From Clostridium kluyveri (lineage in GTDB: Bacteria > Bacillota > Clostridia > Clostridiales > Clostridiaceae): a stretch of 64,000 bases of DNA. How positions within the stretch are numbered: the stretch's first letter is position 1; the number at the start of each line of letters is the position of its first letter. The notes beneath the pieces are model-generated. The model was not told where the DNA came from and made no database searches. It saw only the letters and a program-made list of their open reading frames with translations. The translations under genes and the position numbers were made by a program. Location: NCBI RefSeq assembly GCF_001902295.1, contig NZ_CP018335.1:868001-932000 (forward strand). The letters are read 5' to 3'. Positions 52,909 through 62,379 of this stretch are shown here, in pieces.

Positions 52909-53693
52909 TTTCTATAGATAAACTGGCATATATATCTCAGTTAAGAAATGTTAATCCTGTGGAAAAGTTTGTATTTTCTATTTTAACTATGATACTTTGT
53001 ATACTTCTAAATAACATAGTATATTCAATAATAGTAATATTTTTTATGGGCATTATAACTGTTTTTAAAGGAAAAATACCCATTGTATCCTATATAAAAT
53101 TAATGTCAGTTCCACTGGTATTTTTGGTTATTGGAACTGTTACTATTGCAATAAACATAATTGGAAATACTAATGATATATTGTTCAGTTTTAGTATATT
53201 AAATGTTACACTTGGCTGTACAAAAGATAGTATGTTTATATCTTCAAAAATATTTTTTAAGGCACTTGCCTCAGTTTCCTGTTTATATTTTCTTACTCTC
53301 TCAACTCCTATTTTTGAGGTTTTGATGGTACTTAGAAAGCTGAGAGTACCTAAATTATTTGTTGAACTGATGGGACTTATATACAGATTCATTTTTGTAC
53401 TTTTAGATACAGCCAATATGATTTTTATTTCGCAAAATTCAAGGCTTGGATATTCAACAATGAAGACGGGGTATAATTCATTAGGGAAATTGGTTACCTG
53501 CCTGTTTATAAGTTCACATAAGCGGTCACAGGATATTTATACTGCAATGGAATCCAGGTGCTATGATGGTGAAATAAATTTAATAGAAAATAGTTATGAA
53601 ATTTCATATAAAAACATTTTATTGATGATTATTATACAAATAGTGTTCATACTTGTAACTTTTGGTAAAAGCATTTTTGGGGGAATTCTATAA
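52905..53693 (+). CDS. cbiQ: Cobalt ECF transporter transmembrane component CbiQ
   Basis: The 262-residue T-component that couples CbiM to the ATPase. It has about five helices and two coupling-helix motifs, LRKLRVPKLF and AMESRCYDGE, the latter near-invariant in CbiQ. It overlaps cbiN by four bases and cbiO by one (TAATG). Confidence 0.95.
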   Translation: MISIDKLAYISQLRNVNPVEKFVFSILTMILCILLNNIVYSIIVIFFMGIITVFKGKIPIVSYIKLMSVPLVFLVIGTVTIAINIIGNTNDILFSFSILNVTLGCTKDSMFISSKIFFKALASVSCLYFLTLSTPIFEVLMVLRKLRVPKLFVELMGLIYRFIFVLLDTANMIFISQNSRLGYSTMKTGYNSLGKLVTCLFISSHKRSQDIYTAMESRCYDGEINLIENSYEISYKNILLMIIIQIVFILVTFGKSIFGGIL

Positions 53694-54547
53694 TGAATAA
53701 ATATATACTTGAGGCAAAGAATTTAAGCTTTCAGTATCCAGATGGAACTAAGGCATTGAATAATATAAATTTGAAAATTGAAAAGGGGAAAAAAATATCA
53801 TTTATCGGAGTTAATGGTTCTGGAAAATCCACACTATTTTTAAATTTTAATGGTGTTTTAAAACCAACTAAAGGCAGTTTGGTATATAAGGGAACTGAGA
53901 TGAGATATAATCAAAAATCCTTGATGGAATTAAGAAAAAATATCGGAATAGTTTTTCAAGATCCGGAAAATCAACTATTTTCAGCAAGTGTATATCAGGA
54001 AGTTTCTTTTGGAGCTGTAAATTTAAAACTCAGTGAAGCTGAGGTGAGAGAAAGGGTGGATGTGGCTCTGGAGAATATAGGCATGTATGACTATAAAGAT
54101 AAGGCTGTACATTTTTTAAGTTATGGACAGAAGAAAAGGGTGTCAATTGCAGATATACTTGTTATGAATCCAGAGGTAATAGTATTTGATGAACCTACTT
54201 CAAGCCTTGATCCTAAACATGCAAGGCAGATTATTGATATATTTAATGATATTAATGAAAAGGGTATTACTGTTATTTTATCAACCCATGATGTAGAACT
54301 GGCATATTCCTGGTCGGATTATATTTTTGTTATGAAAAATGGGGAGATAGTTAGAGAGGGAAGACCTTATGAGATTTTTTCTGATAATGATTTAATAAAT
54401 GAATGTTATCTTGAGAAGCCTCTGGTTCTTGAAGTTTTTGAGCATTTGTATAGAAATGGACAAATAAGTTCTTCCAGCAAAATACCAAAAAACAAACAGG
54501 AGCTTTTTGAAATGATGATTAAAACAAATAACACAAAATGGAGGTAA
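53693..54547 (+). CDS. cbiO: Cobalt ECF transporter ATPase CbiO
   Basis: The ATP-binding subunit, 284 residues. Walker A GVNGSGKST, Q-loop FQDPENQLF, signature LSYGQKKR, Walker B VIVFDEPTS and the switch His in STHDVE are all intact. It completes the cobalt importer. Confidence 0.96.
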   Translation: MNKYILEAKNLSFQYPDGTKALNNINLKIEKGKKISFIGVNGSGKSTLFLNFNGVLKPTKGSLVYKGTEMRYNQKSLMELRKNIGIVFQDPENQLFSASVYQEVSFGAVNLKLSEAEVRERVDVALENIGMYDYKDKAVHFLSYGQKKRVSIADILVMNPEVIVFDEPTSSLDPKHARQIIDIFNDINEKGITVILSTHDVELAYSWSDYIFVMKNGEIVREGRPYEIFSDNDLINECYLEKPLVLEVFEHLYRNGQISSSSKIPKNKQELFEMMIKTNNTKWR

Positions 54548-54551
54548 TAGA

Positions 54552-55517
54552 ATGTTTAGTAGACATAGAAGACTTAGAAAAAATCCTACAATAAGAAGTA
54601 TTGTAAGAGAAACAGAATTAAATCCAGAAGACTTTATTTATCCTTTATTTGTTGTGGAAGGAGAAAATATAAAAAAAGAAATAAAATCTCTTCCAGATAA
54701 TTTTCACTGGTCTTTGGATAGGCTTACTGAGCTGATTGATGACATAGTTCAATCAGGTGTGAAAGGTATAATGATTTTTGGAATTCCAGATTATAAAGAT
54801 GATATAGGCAGTGCTGCTTATGACTGTGAGGGCATAGTTCAAAAAGCAGTGAGAAGAATAAAGGAAATTGCACCTGAGCTTTGGGTTATTACAGATGTAT
54901 GTATGTGTGAATATACAAGCCATGGGCACTGCGGCATAGTTGTAGATAATAATGTAGATAATGATGAAACATTAAAATACATAGCAAAAATAGCACTTTC
55001 CCATGCACAGGCAGGAGCTGACATGGTGGCACCTTCAGATATGATGGATGGAAGGGTAGAAGCAATTAGAAATATTTTAGATGACAATGGATATAAAGAT
55101 GTAAGTATTATGGCATATAGTGCAAAATATGCTTCGGCCTTCTATGGGCCATTTAGGGAAGCTGCGGATTCATGTCCACAATTTGGAGACAGGAAAGGCT
55201 ATCAGATGGATCCGGCCAATGGCAGAGAGGCAATGCTTGAAATTGAAGAAGATATTGCTGAAGGGGCTGACATAGTTATGGTAAAGCCGGCTTTATCTTA
55301 TCTTGATGTAATAAGGATGGCACGAGATAAATTTAATCATACCATAGCAGCTTATAGCGTAAGCGGGGAGTTTGCCATGGTTAAGGCTGCAGCATCCATT
55401 GGAGTTATAGATGAAAGGTCCATAGTACTTGAGATGCTTACATCAATTAAAAGGGCAGGTGCAGATATAATAATAACTTATTATGCCATGGAGGCGGCCA
55501 GGTGGACAAAAAAATGA
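54552..55517 (+). CDS. hemB: Porphobilinogen synthase (delta-aminolevulinate dehydratase)
   Basis: This enzyme condenses two 5-aminolevulinate molecules to porphobilinogen, 321 residues. The zinc cysteines are in DVCMCEYTSHGHCGI, the flexible-loop and active-site segments include APSDMMDGRV and YGPFREAA, and the Schiff-base lysine is in VMVKPALSYLD. It begins four bases after cbiO. Its presence in a B12-controlled operon shows tetrapyrrole synthesis is directed to corrinoids. Confidence 0.96.
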   Translation: MFSRHRRLRKNPTIRSIVRETELNPEDFIYPLFVVEGENIKKEIKSLPDNFHWSLDRLTELIDDIVQSGVKGIMIFGIPDYKDDIGSAAYDCEGIVQKAVRRIKEIAPELWVITDVCMCEYTSHGHCGIVVDNNVDNDETLKYIAKIALSHAQAGADMVAPSDMMDGRVEAIRNILDDNGYKDVSIMAYSAKYASAFYGPFREAADSCPQFGDRKGYQMDPANGREAMLEIEEDIAEGADIVMVKPALSYLDVIRMARDKFNHTIAAYSVSGEFAMVKAAASIGVIDERSIVLEMLTSIKRAGADIIITYYAMEAARWTKK

Positions 55518-55554
55518 TTGCAGCTTTAAGGCTGCTGTGAAAGGGGGACGTAGA

Positions 55555-56622
55555 ATGCTTCATGGAGGAGATATTTATACTGATGGAGTTTTTAAACAAA
55601 GGAAATTGTTAGATTATAGTTCTAATATTAATCCTCTTGGACTTCCTAGAGTTTTTTCGGAAAATATACAAGAAGCTTTAAAAAATGCAGTGGTTTATCC
55701 TGATATTCACTATAGAAATTTGATAAAGTATATAAAAGAATATATTGGCCAGGAAAATGTAAATATTGTTTTAGGTAATGGTGCTTCTGAAATTATTGAC
55801 ATTTCAATAAGCCTGTTTAAAAGTATACTTATTGTTGTGCCTTCTTATGTAGAGTATGAAATGGATGCAAAAAGATGGAACTGTAGAATTGAATTTTCTT
55901 ATTTGTCTTCTAATATGGAAATTGATTATGATGACATAATGTCTAAACTCACAGGAGTAGATTCCATTATAATTGGAAATCCCAATAATCCAAATGGCGG
56001 AGTAATTGATAAGAATAAATTTCATCCTATACTGGATTTTTGTGAAAAAAATGGTAAGACAATTATTTTAGATGAAACTTTTATAGAATTTACAGGAAAA
56101 CCTGAATTTAGTTTTATAAGTGAAATTCAAAAATATAAAAGTCTTTTCATAATAAAGGCAATGACCAAGTTTTTTGCAATGCCGGGTATACGATTTGGAT
56201 ATGGCATAAGTAAAGATGACAGCATTATAAATAAAATAAAGAGCATGCAGAATCCTTGGAATATTAACTGTTTTGCGGAAGTGGCTGCTAAATATTGCTT
56301 AAGTGATAGGGATTATATTAATGACTCAATTGTCTGTATTGAAAAAGAAAGAGAATTTATGATGGAGGAGCTTGAAAAATTATATTTTGTAGAAAAAGTA
56401 TTCTTGACTTACGCAAACTTTGTATTATGCAAGATAAGAAATATAAGCTTGAATCAGGTATATGATTACTGTCTTCACAGGGGAGTAATTATAAGAAAAG
56501 CTGATAATTTCAGGGGACTTGATAAAAACTTTATAAGATTTGCAATAAAAGATAGAAGTTCCAATGAAAAGCTGTTAGCTATTTTAAGGCATCTTCAAAG
56601 AAACAGCCAGCCGGTATGCTAG
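55555..56622 (+). CDS. cobD: L-threonine-O-3-phosphate decarboxylase CobD
   Basis: A PLP aminotransferase-fold enzyme (355 residues) that makes aminopropanol phosphate for the cobalamin nucleotide arm. It has LHGGDIY at the N-terminus, DYSSNINPLG, GNPNNPNGG, DETFIEF and the PLP lysine in KAMTKFFAMPGIRFGYG. The frame extends back into hemB, but ATG 55555 has AAGGGGGACG and gives the family N-terminus. Its substrate is supplied by the PduX-like kinase downstream. Confidence 0.92.
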   Translation: MLHGGDIYTDGVFKQRKLLDYSSNINPLGLPRVFSENIQEALKNAVVYPDIHYRNLIKYIKEYIGQENVNIVLGNGASEIIDISISLFKSILIVVPSYVEYEMDAKRWNCRIEFSYLSSNMEIDYDDIMSKLTGVDSIIIGNPNNPNGGVIDKNKFHPILDFCEKNGKTIILDETFIEFTGKPEFSFISEIQKYKSLFIIKAMTKFFAMPGIRFGYGISKDDSIINKIKSMQNPWNINCFAEVAAKYCLSDRDYINDSIVCIEKEREFMMEELEKLYFVEKVFLTYANFVLCKIRNISLNQVYDYCLHRGVIIRKADNFRGLDKNFIRFAIKDRSSNEKLLAILRHLQRNSQPVC

Positions 56623-56669
56623 CATATTGACTTGTTATTTATAATCCAGATTTAAAAGGAGGTAAAAAT

Positions 56670-57209
56670 ATGGGTAAATTAAAAAAGGGTTTTGTTCAGG
56701 TATATACGGGAAACGGAAAAGGTAAAACCACAGCAGCTTTAGGATTGGCATTAAGAGCTGTAGGAAATAACCTTAAGGTGTATATGGTTGAATTTTTAAA
56801 AACTTCTAAATCAGGCGAAATTGAAAGTGCAAAAAAATTAGAAAGTAATTTTAAAATATATAGGTTTGAAAAGAAAAAAGGGTTTTTCTGGACATTAAAT
56901 GATGAGGAAAAAGAAGAACTAAAAAAAGAAGTAGAGAAAGCCTATGAGTTTTGTTTAAAAACTCTTGAAAATAATGACTGTGATATTTTGATAATGGATG
57001 AGGTTATGGGGACACTTTCAAATAAGCTGCTTTCTGTAGAAAAAATTATTAAACTTATTGATAAAAAACCAGACAATATGGAACTTGTATTGACTGGAAG
57101 AAATGTACCTGAGGAAATTTTAGAAAGGGCTGATCTTGTAACCGAGATGAAAGATATAAAACATTATATGGATAAAGGGGTACCTGCAAGGGAAGGCATA
57201 GAGTATTAG
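56670..57209 (+). CDS. cobO: Corrinoid adenosyltransferase (CobO/BtuR type)
   Basis: This enzyme transfers adenosyl from ATP to Co(I) corrinoid, 179 residues. The P-loop is GNGKGKTTAALG, with MVEFLKTSKSGE, DILIMDEVMG and the C-terminal EMKDIKHYMDKGVPAREGIEY characteristic of BtuR/CobO. RBS AAAGGAGG. The following gene begins four bases after its stop. Confidence 0.95.
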   Translation: MGKLKKGFVQVYTGNGKGKTTAALGLALRAVGNNLKVYMVEFLKTSKSGEIESAKKLESNFKIYRFEKKKGFFWTLNDEEKEELKKEVEKAYEFCLKTLENNDCDILIMDEVMGTLSNKLLSVEKIIKLIDKKPDNMELVLTGRNVPEEILERADLVTEMKDIKHYMDKGVPAREGIEY

Positions 57210-57212
57210 AAT

Positions 57213-58214
57213 ATGAATATAGCACTAATTAGCTTGAATAAATATGGTGATGTAATTGGTGAAAAAATAAATGGTGTTATACCGGTAAATATATTTTCAA
57301 AGAGTAAAATTAAAAATTTTAAAATTACAAAGCTTGCGGAAGAACTTATGAAAAATTATGATGCTATAATCTTTATTTCTTCTACAGGTATAGCCGTTAG
57401 AGCCATTGCCCCTTTTATAAAAAATAAGACTAAAGACCCTGCTGTTATTGTAGTTGACATACTGGGGAAATATGTTATAAGCCTTTTGAGTGGACATTTA
57501 GGTGGTGCCAATGAGTTTTCAAAAAAAATAGCTGAGATAATAAATGCAGAAGCTGTAATTACTACTGCCACAGATAACTTGAATTTAGAATCCCCAGATA
57601 TTATTGCAAAAGAAAATAAGTTAATAATAGATAATATGAAAAAAGCCAAGTGTATTTCAGCTCTTATGGTAAATGGTGAGAATATTGGCTTTAAAGATGA
57701 AGAAAATCTTATTCAGCTTCCAAGAGGCTATACAACTGATTTAGAAATTGCCAGAGGAATTGTATATGTAACAAATAAACTAAATTATCTTAAAGGTTAT
57801 GATAATACAGTTAAACTTAAGCTCATAAGGAAAAATATCATTATTGGAATTGGCTGCAGAAAAAATTATTCAGCTGAAACAATGAAAGGTATAGTAAGAG
57901 AAAAACTTAAGGAACATAACATAGATGAAAGGGCCGTCAAGATAGTTGCCTCATCCAGTGTGAAAAGTGAAGAGAAGGCAATTGTAGAACTAAGGGAATT
58001 TTTAGGGGCACAATTTAGGACCTTTAGCAATGAGGATATAAAAACGGTGCAGTATAAGTATAGAGGCAGTAAATTTGTAGAAGAACATATTGGTGTGAAG
58101 GCTGTGTGTGAACCCTGTGTTGAACTCTCAGGAGGGAAAATTCTAGTTAGTAAGCTAAATTTATCTGGAATGACCTTATGCATAGGAGTGGAGGTAATTC
58201 ACAATTCACAATAG
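57213..58214 (+). CDS. cbiG: Cobalt-precorrin-5A hydrolase CbiG
   Basis: Opens the delta-lactone of cobalt-precorrin 5A, releasing acetaldehyde, in the anaerobic corrin route; 333 residues. The N-terminal domain has IFISSTGIAVRAIAPFIKNK and YVISLLSGHLGGANEF, and the C-terminal domain GIGCRKNYSAE. Its presence supports the anaerobic (early cobalt insertion) pathway. Confidence 0.95.
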   Translation: MNIALISLNKYGDVIGEKINGVIPVNIFSKSKIKNFKITKLAEELMKNYDAIIFISSTGIAVRAIAPFIKNKTKDPAVIVVDILGKYVISLLSGHLGGANEFSKKIAEIINAEAVITTATDNLNLESPDIIAKENKLIIDNMKKAKCISALMVNGENIGFKDEENLIQLPRGYTTDLEIARGIVYVTNKLNYLKGYDNTVKLKLIRKNIIIGIGCRKNYSAETMKGIVREKLKEHNIDERAVKIVASSSVKSEEKAIVELREFLGAQFRTFSNEDIKTVQYKYRGSKFVEEHIGVKAVCEPCVELSGGKILVSKLNLSGMTLCIGVEVIHNSQ

Positions 58215-58251
58215 TTGTAGTTATTAGGATGAGCCAGAAAAGAGGGGAAAT

Positions 58252-59133
58252 ATGAAAGCTGCTGCAAGTTATCCGGGGAGTATAGGTGAAATGATTCAGG
58301 GCAATTTTAATGGAAAAGATATATTAATATCCTGTCCGGTGAATTTTTTTACTAGAGTAACTTTATTTGAAAGTAATTGTCCAGTATTTAAGTATAATTA
58401 CACAAAAAGTATGAAGTTTATGAATAATATCCTTGAAAAATGGAGTTATGCGGGTTATGAAAAAAATATAGACATGGTTATAACTTCCCAAATTCCAAGG
58501 GGAAAAGGATTTGCAAGCAGTACCGCAGACCTTTGTGCTACTTATTATGCACTTTTAAAGCTTTTTAATAGATCATTTAATGAAGAAGAATTAATAAAAT
58601 CATGTATTCAAGTTGAGCCTACAGACAGTATAATATTTAATTCAATGACTATATTTGATTATAAAGAAGGTGTATTTAAAGAAAACATAGGGGAATATAT
58701 CAAATTTTATATGTTAGTCTTTGAAGGAAGTAAAATAGTAAACACTGTGGAATTTAATAATAAGGAACTTAAACCCTTAAGTTCAGTAGATGATTTAATT
58801 AAAATATTTAAAAATGGATTAAGAAAAAAATCTCTGGCAGATATGGCCTTAGCATCAACGGAAAGTATATATAGAAATCAGATTAGACTTAAATATGATG
58901 TATTGCCGCAGATTATGAAAATCAAGACTTCAACAGGAGGACTTGGTATTATAGGTGCTCACAGCGGTGATGCACTTGCTATAATTTATGAAGATTTAGA
59001 AGCTGTAGACAGGTCTGTAAAAAGCCTTCAGAATATTCATAGTTATAAGGTATATAAACTTGAAACAATGGATAAAAATGAACTTTATCATTGTATACAA
59101 AATGAAAGGTTATTTGAAGATGCATTAGGATAG
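58252..59133 (+). CDS. pduX: L-threonine kinase (PduX-like, GHMP family)
   Basis: A 293-residue GHMP kinase with ASYPGSIGEMIQGNF at the N-terminus and the ATP motif PRGKGFASSTADLCA. TGGLGIIGAHSGDA is the C-terminal GHMP motif. PduX phosphorylates L-threonine to feed CobD. The placement three genes after cobD supports that role. RBS GAGGGGAA precedes ATG. Confidence 0.9.
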   Translation: MKAAASYPGSIGEMIQGNFNGKDILISCPVNFFTRVTLFESNCPVFKYNYTKSMKFMNNILEKWSYAGYEKNIDMVITSQIPRGKGFASSTADLCATYYALLKLFNRSFNEEELIKSCIQVEPTDSIIFNSMTIFDYKEGVFKENIGEYIKFYMLVFEGSKIVNTVEFNNKELKPLSSVDDLIKIFKNGLRKKSLADMALASTESIYRNQIRLKYDVLPQIMKIKTSTGGLGIIGAHSGDALAIIYEDLEAVDRSVKSLQNIHSYKVYKLETMDKNELYHCIQNERLFEDALG

Positions 59134-59144
59134 GGGGAAAAACT

Positions 59145-60203
59145 ATGGATTTGGAAAACGCAGTAAAAGGGATTAGGGGGATAGACAAAGAAGTAACGGA
59201 AAAAATTCAAAAAAGACTGGACAATTTAACAAAACCTCTGGGGAGTCTTGGAAGGCTAGAAGAAATAGTAAAACAAATTGGTGGAATTACAGGAGAGTTA
59301 TTTCCAAGTGTTAAAAATAAAACTGTAGTCATTATGTGTGCGGATAATGGTGTGGTAGATGAAGGAGTAAGTTCATGTCCTAAAAGTGTTACATCAACAG
59401 TTACTAAAAATTTCATGAAGGGTTTTACCGGAGTTAATGTATTTAGTAGACATGCTGGGGCAAATATAAAGGTAATAGATATTGGTGTAGATGATGATAT
59501 ATTTGAAAAGGGAATAATAAATAAAAAGATTAGAAAAAGTACATGGAATATGGCAAAAGGACCTGCTATGAGCAGAGAAGAGGCCATAAGAGCTATAGAA
59601 GTGGGCATTGAAATAATAGAAGACTTGAAGGAAGAAAAGGTTAATTTAATAGGAACAGGTGAAATGGGTATAGGTAATACAACTACAAGTAGTGCAGTAG
59701 CGGCAGTACTTACAGGGTGTAATATAAAAGATGTAGTGGGTGTGGGTTCAGGATTAACCAAAGAAGCTTTTAAGAACAAAATAAAGATTATAGAGCATTG
59801 CATAGATATAAATAAACCTAAGCCCTGGGATCCAGTAGATGTGCTTGCAAAAGTTGGCGGTTTTGATATAGCTGGTCTTGTGGGATGTTTTTTAGGGGCT
59901 GCACTATACAGGATACCTATAGTAATCGATGGTTTTATATCTGCTGCAGCAGCCCTTGCTGCAGTTAAAATAAAACCAGAAGTAAAAGAGTTCATATTCC
60001 CATCTCACGGTTCTGCAGAACCTGGAAGTGAGGAGATTATGAAAGAGCTGGGTTTAGAGCCCATGTTAAAGCTTGGCATGAGACTAGGCGAAGGTACTGG
60101 TGCAGTACTTGGTTTTCAGCTTATTGATATGGCAGTTACGGCTTATACTGAAATGGGAACCTTTCAAGCAGCAAATATTGAACCTTATAAGCCGCTAAGC
60201 TGA
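59145..60203 (+). CDS. cobT: Nicotinate-nucleotide:base phosphoribosyltransferase CobT
   Basis: Activates the lower-ligand base (for example dimethylbenzimidazole) to its alpha-ribotide; 352 residues. It has LTKPLGSLGRLE, MCADNGVVDEGVSSCPKSVT, GTGEMGIGNTTTSSAVAA and a C-terminal SAEPGS...GEGTGAVLG with the catalytic Glu. The actual base used by this organism cannot be inferred. Confidence 0.95.
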   Translation: MDLENAVKGIRGIDKEVTEKIQKRLDNLTKPLGSLGRLEEIVKQIGGITGELFPSVKNKTVVIMCADNGVVDEGVSSCPKSVTSTVTKNFMKGFTGVNVFSRHAGANIKVIDIGVDDDIFEKGIINKKIRKSTWNMAKGPAMSREEAIRAIEVGIEIIEDLKEEKVNLIGTGEMGIGNTTTSSAVAAVLTGCNIKDVVGVGSGLTKEAFKNKIKIIEHCIDINKPKPWDPVDVLAKVGGFDIAGLVGCFLGAALYRIPIVIDGFISAAAALAAVKIKPEVKEFIFPSHGSAEPGSEEIMKELGLEPMLKLGMRLGEGTGAVLGFQLIDMAVTAYTEMGTFQAANIEPYKPLS

Positions 60204-60242
60204 TAGTACATAATAACATTTATATTATTTGGAGATGATTAC

Positions 60243-61442
60243 ATGCTACAACTAATAGGAGTAAAAAGTAATTATGATATTGAAATCAGACAAAAATTTT
60301 CAATTGTACCCTCAAGATTTGAAAGTAATCTTAAAAGATTTAAGGAAATAGTTGATGAAATTATAATTATTAGTACCTGCAATAGAACGGAGATATATAT
60401 TAATTCTCAAATGTCCTATGATGAGTTAATTAATTCTGTATTTTATAATTTCAATTGGGATAAATACCTAATCTCATATACATTTTATAAAGAAGGAAAA
60501 GATGTGGTGACACATCTTATGGAGGTTATTTGTGGATTTGATTCAAAAATATTGGGTGAAGAGCAAATTCTTGGTCAAATAAAAACAGCATATACTTTAG
60601 CCTTAAAAAATAATTCCATAAAAGGAGAGCTGCAGAGATTATTTCAAGAGGGAATAGCCTGTAGTAAAAATTTCAGGCAGCATTGTGAAATATACAAGAT
60701 ACCTGTATCGTCTGCTTCTATAGTAGTTAAGGAAGCTTTAAAGGAAGACATTAAAAGGTTTATGATAATAGGATTTGGAGAAACAGGAAGGTTGGTTTTA
60801 AAGTATTTACTCAGTTATGAAATAGATATAGTTTATGTAGTAGTTAGAGATAAAAATAATATTAAAAATAATAGCATCATGGATGAAAAAGTAAGATTTA
60901 TAAATTTTGAAGATAAAAATAAATTTTACAATGAAGTAGATTCCATAGTAAGCTGTACTTCAGCGCCTCATACCATAATACATAGAGAGGAACTGCCTGA
61001 GCAAAAAAGTATACTTATATTTGATTTAGCGGTTCCAAAAGATGTAGATAAGGAAGTGGTAAATTTAAGGAATATCAGGGTGCTGGATATTGATGATATA
61101 AGCAGCATGGATGATAACAATAAAATTATGAGAAGAAAAAAGATGGAAAAATATAAATATATTTTAGATGAGTATATAGATAAGTTTATCACATGGCAGA
61201 GTATAAATGAACTTTCACCTGAAATCCAATATATAAAAAATTTTGGTGAAGAGGTTAACCGAGAAAGGATTAAAACTTTTAAAAATAAAAAGAATACTAA
61301 AGATCATGAGGAGCTTGCTGAAACGTTAATTAAAAGTACTTCCAAGGTATACATAAACAGATTTATAGAAGTGTTAAAAGAGGAAAAATTAGAGGGAAGA
61401 GAAAAGTATTGTCTGGAAATAATGAAGAAAATTTTTTGTTAG
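60243..61442 (+). CDS. hemA: Glutamyl-tRNA reductase
   Basis: Reduces Glu-tRNA to glutamate-1-semialdehyde, the first step of C5-route tetrapyrrole synthesis; 399 residues. The catalytic Cys is in ISTCNRTEIY, followed by GFDSKILGEEQILGQIK. The NADPH domain has FMIIGFGETGRLVLKYL, and the helical dimerisation domain is at the end. ATG has GGAGATGA upstream. Overall identity to textbook HemA looks modest, as in other clostridia. Confidence 0.93.
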   Translation: MLQLIGVKSNYDIEIRQKFSIVPSRFESNLKRFKEIVDEIIIISTCNRTEIYINSQMSYDELINSVFYNFNWDKYLISYTFYKEGKDVVTHLMEVICGFDSKILGEEQILGQIKTAYTLALKNNSIKGELQRLFQEGIACSKNFRQHCEIYKIPVSSASIVVKEALKEDIKRFMIIGFGETGRLVLKYLLSYEIDIVYVVVRDKNNIKNNSIMDEKVRFINFEDKNKFYNEVDSIVSCTSAPHTIIHREELPEQKSILIFDLAVPKDVDKEVVNLRNIRVLDIDDISSMDDNNKIMRRKKMEKYKYILDEYIDKFITWQSINELSPEIQYIKNFGEEVNRERIKTFKNKKNTKDHEELAETLIKSTSKVYINRFIEVLKEEKLEGREKYCLEIMKKIFC

Positions 61443-61480
61443 GTATCTGAAAATAATAAATGAAAGATGAGGGTATTAAT

Positions 61481-62359
61481 TTGAGTTTTAAAATTGCTAC
61501 GAGAAAAAGTAGGCTGGCATTAGTACAAACTGAATATATAATAAACTTATTAACTGAAAATTTTGGAATTGAATGTGAAAAAGTTTTAATAAAAACAGAA
61601 GGCGACAGAAAACTTAATGTATCTCTTGATAAGATTGGAGGGAAAGGCCTTTTTGTAAAAGATATTGAAAAGGCATTAATGGAAAAGCGTGCTGAGGCAG
61701 CAGTACACAGCATGAAAGATATGCCAAATGAATTATTAGATTTATTTGAAATAATTGCAATGCCAGTAAGAGAAGATGTGAGAGATGTTTTTATATCCCG
61801 GGAAGGCATGAAATTTTCGGAGCTTCCTAAAGGTGCAGTAATAGGCACCAGCAGTAACAGGAGGGCAGTTCAAATAAAAAGTTTGAGAGATGATATAAAA
61901 ATAGTACCTGTAAGGGGAAATATAGAAACCAGAATAAGAAAAATGCATGAACAAAAATTAGATGGTATAGTGCTTGCAGCAGCTGGAGTTAAAAGATTAA
62001 ACATGACAGAGGTTATAACGGAATATTTTGATCCTCTCAAGTTTGTTCCGGCAGTTGCTCAGGGAGCAATAGGAGTAGAAGCTTTAAAAAGCAGTGAATA
62101 TGCAAGTGTCTTAAAAAAGATTGATAATGAAGATGTAAGAATAGGTGTTGAAGCAGAGAGAAGTTTTTTGAAAAAGTTAGGGGGAGATTGTCATACGCCT
62201 GTAGGGGCATATTCCATAATTGAAGGTGAAACTCTTAATATAACTGGCATTTTTCAAATTGGTACTGAACTCATAAAAAAAGATATCTGCGGCAGTAAGT
62301 GGGATTATATTAGCCTAGGAGAGAGATTAGGAGAGAAGATCATACGAAGCTGTGTGTAA
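61481..62359 (+). CDS. hemC: Hydroxymethylbilane synthase (porphobilinogen deaminase)
   Basis: Joins four porphobilinogens into hydroxymethylbilane, about 292 residues. It has KIATRKSRLALVQT, VHSMKDMP, GTSSNRRAVQ, RGNIETRIRK and the cofactor-binding Cys in KLGGDCHTPVGAY. Two starts are possible: ATG 61460, or TTG 61481 with GATGAGG seven bases upstream. The latter gives the usual HemC N-terminus and is preferred. Confidence 0.94.
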   Translation: MSFKIATRKSRLALVQTEYIINLLTENFGIECEKVLIKTEGDRKLNVSLDKIGGKGLFVKDIEKALMEKRAEAAVHSMKDMPNELLDLFEIIAMPVREDVRDVFISREGMKFSELPKGAVIGTSSNRRAVQIKSLRDDIKIVPVRGNIETRIRKMHEQKLDGIVLAAAGVKRLNMTEVITEYFDPLKFVPAVAQGAIGVEALKSSEYASVLKKIDNEDVRIGVEAERSFLKKLGGDCHTPVGAYSIIEGETLNITGIFQIGTELIKKDICGSKWDYISLGERLGEKIIRSCV

Positions 62360-62379
62360 TGAAAGGAGATAGGGAATCT

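Noticed and set aside
59207..59995. 262-codon open frame on the minus strand opposite cobT
   Set aside because: It lies wholly inside cobT, which has clear catalytic motifs; the product is low-complexity (Ser, Pro, Ile rich) and has no start signal.
61363..61848. 161-codon minus-strand frame over the hemA/hemC junction
   Set aside because: Both hemA and hemC are unambiguous on the other strand; the frame is a shadow.
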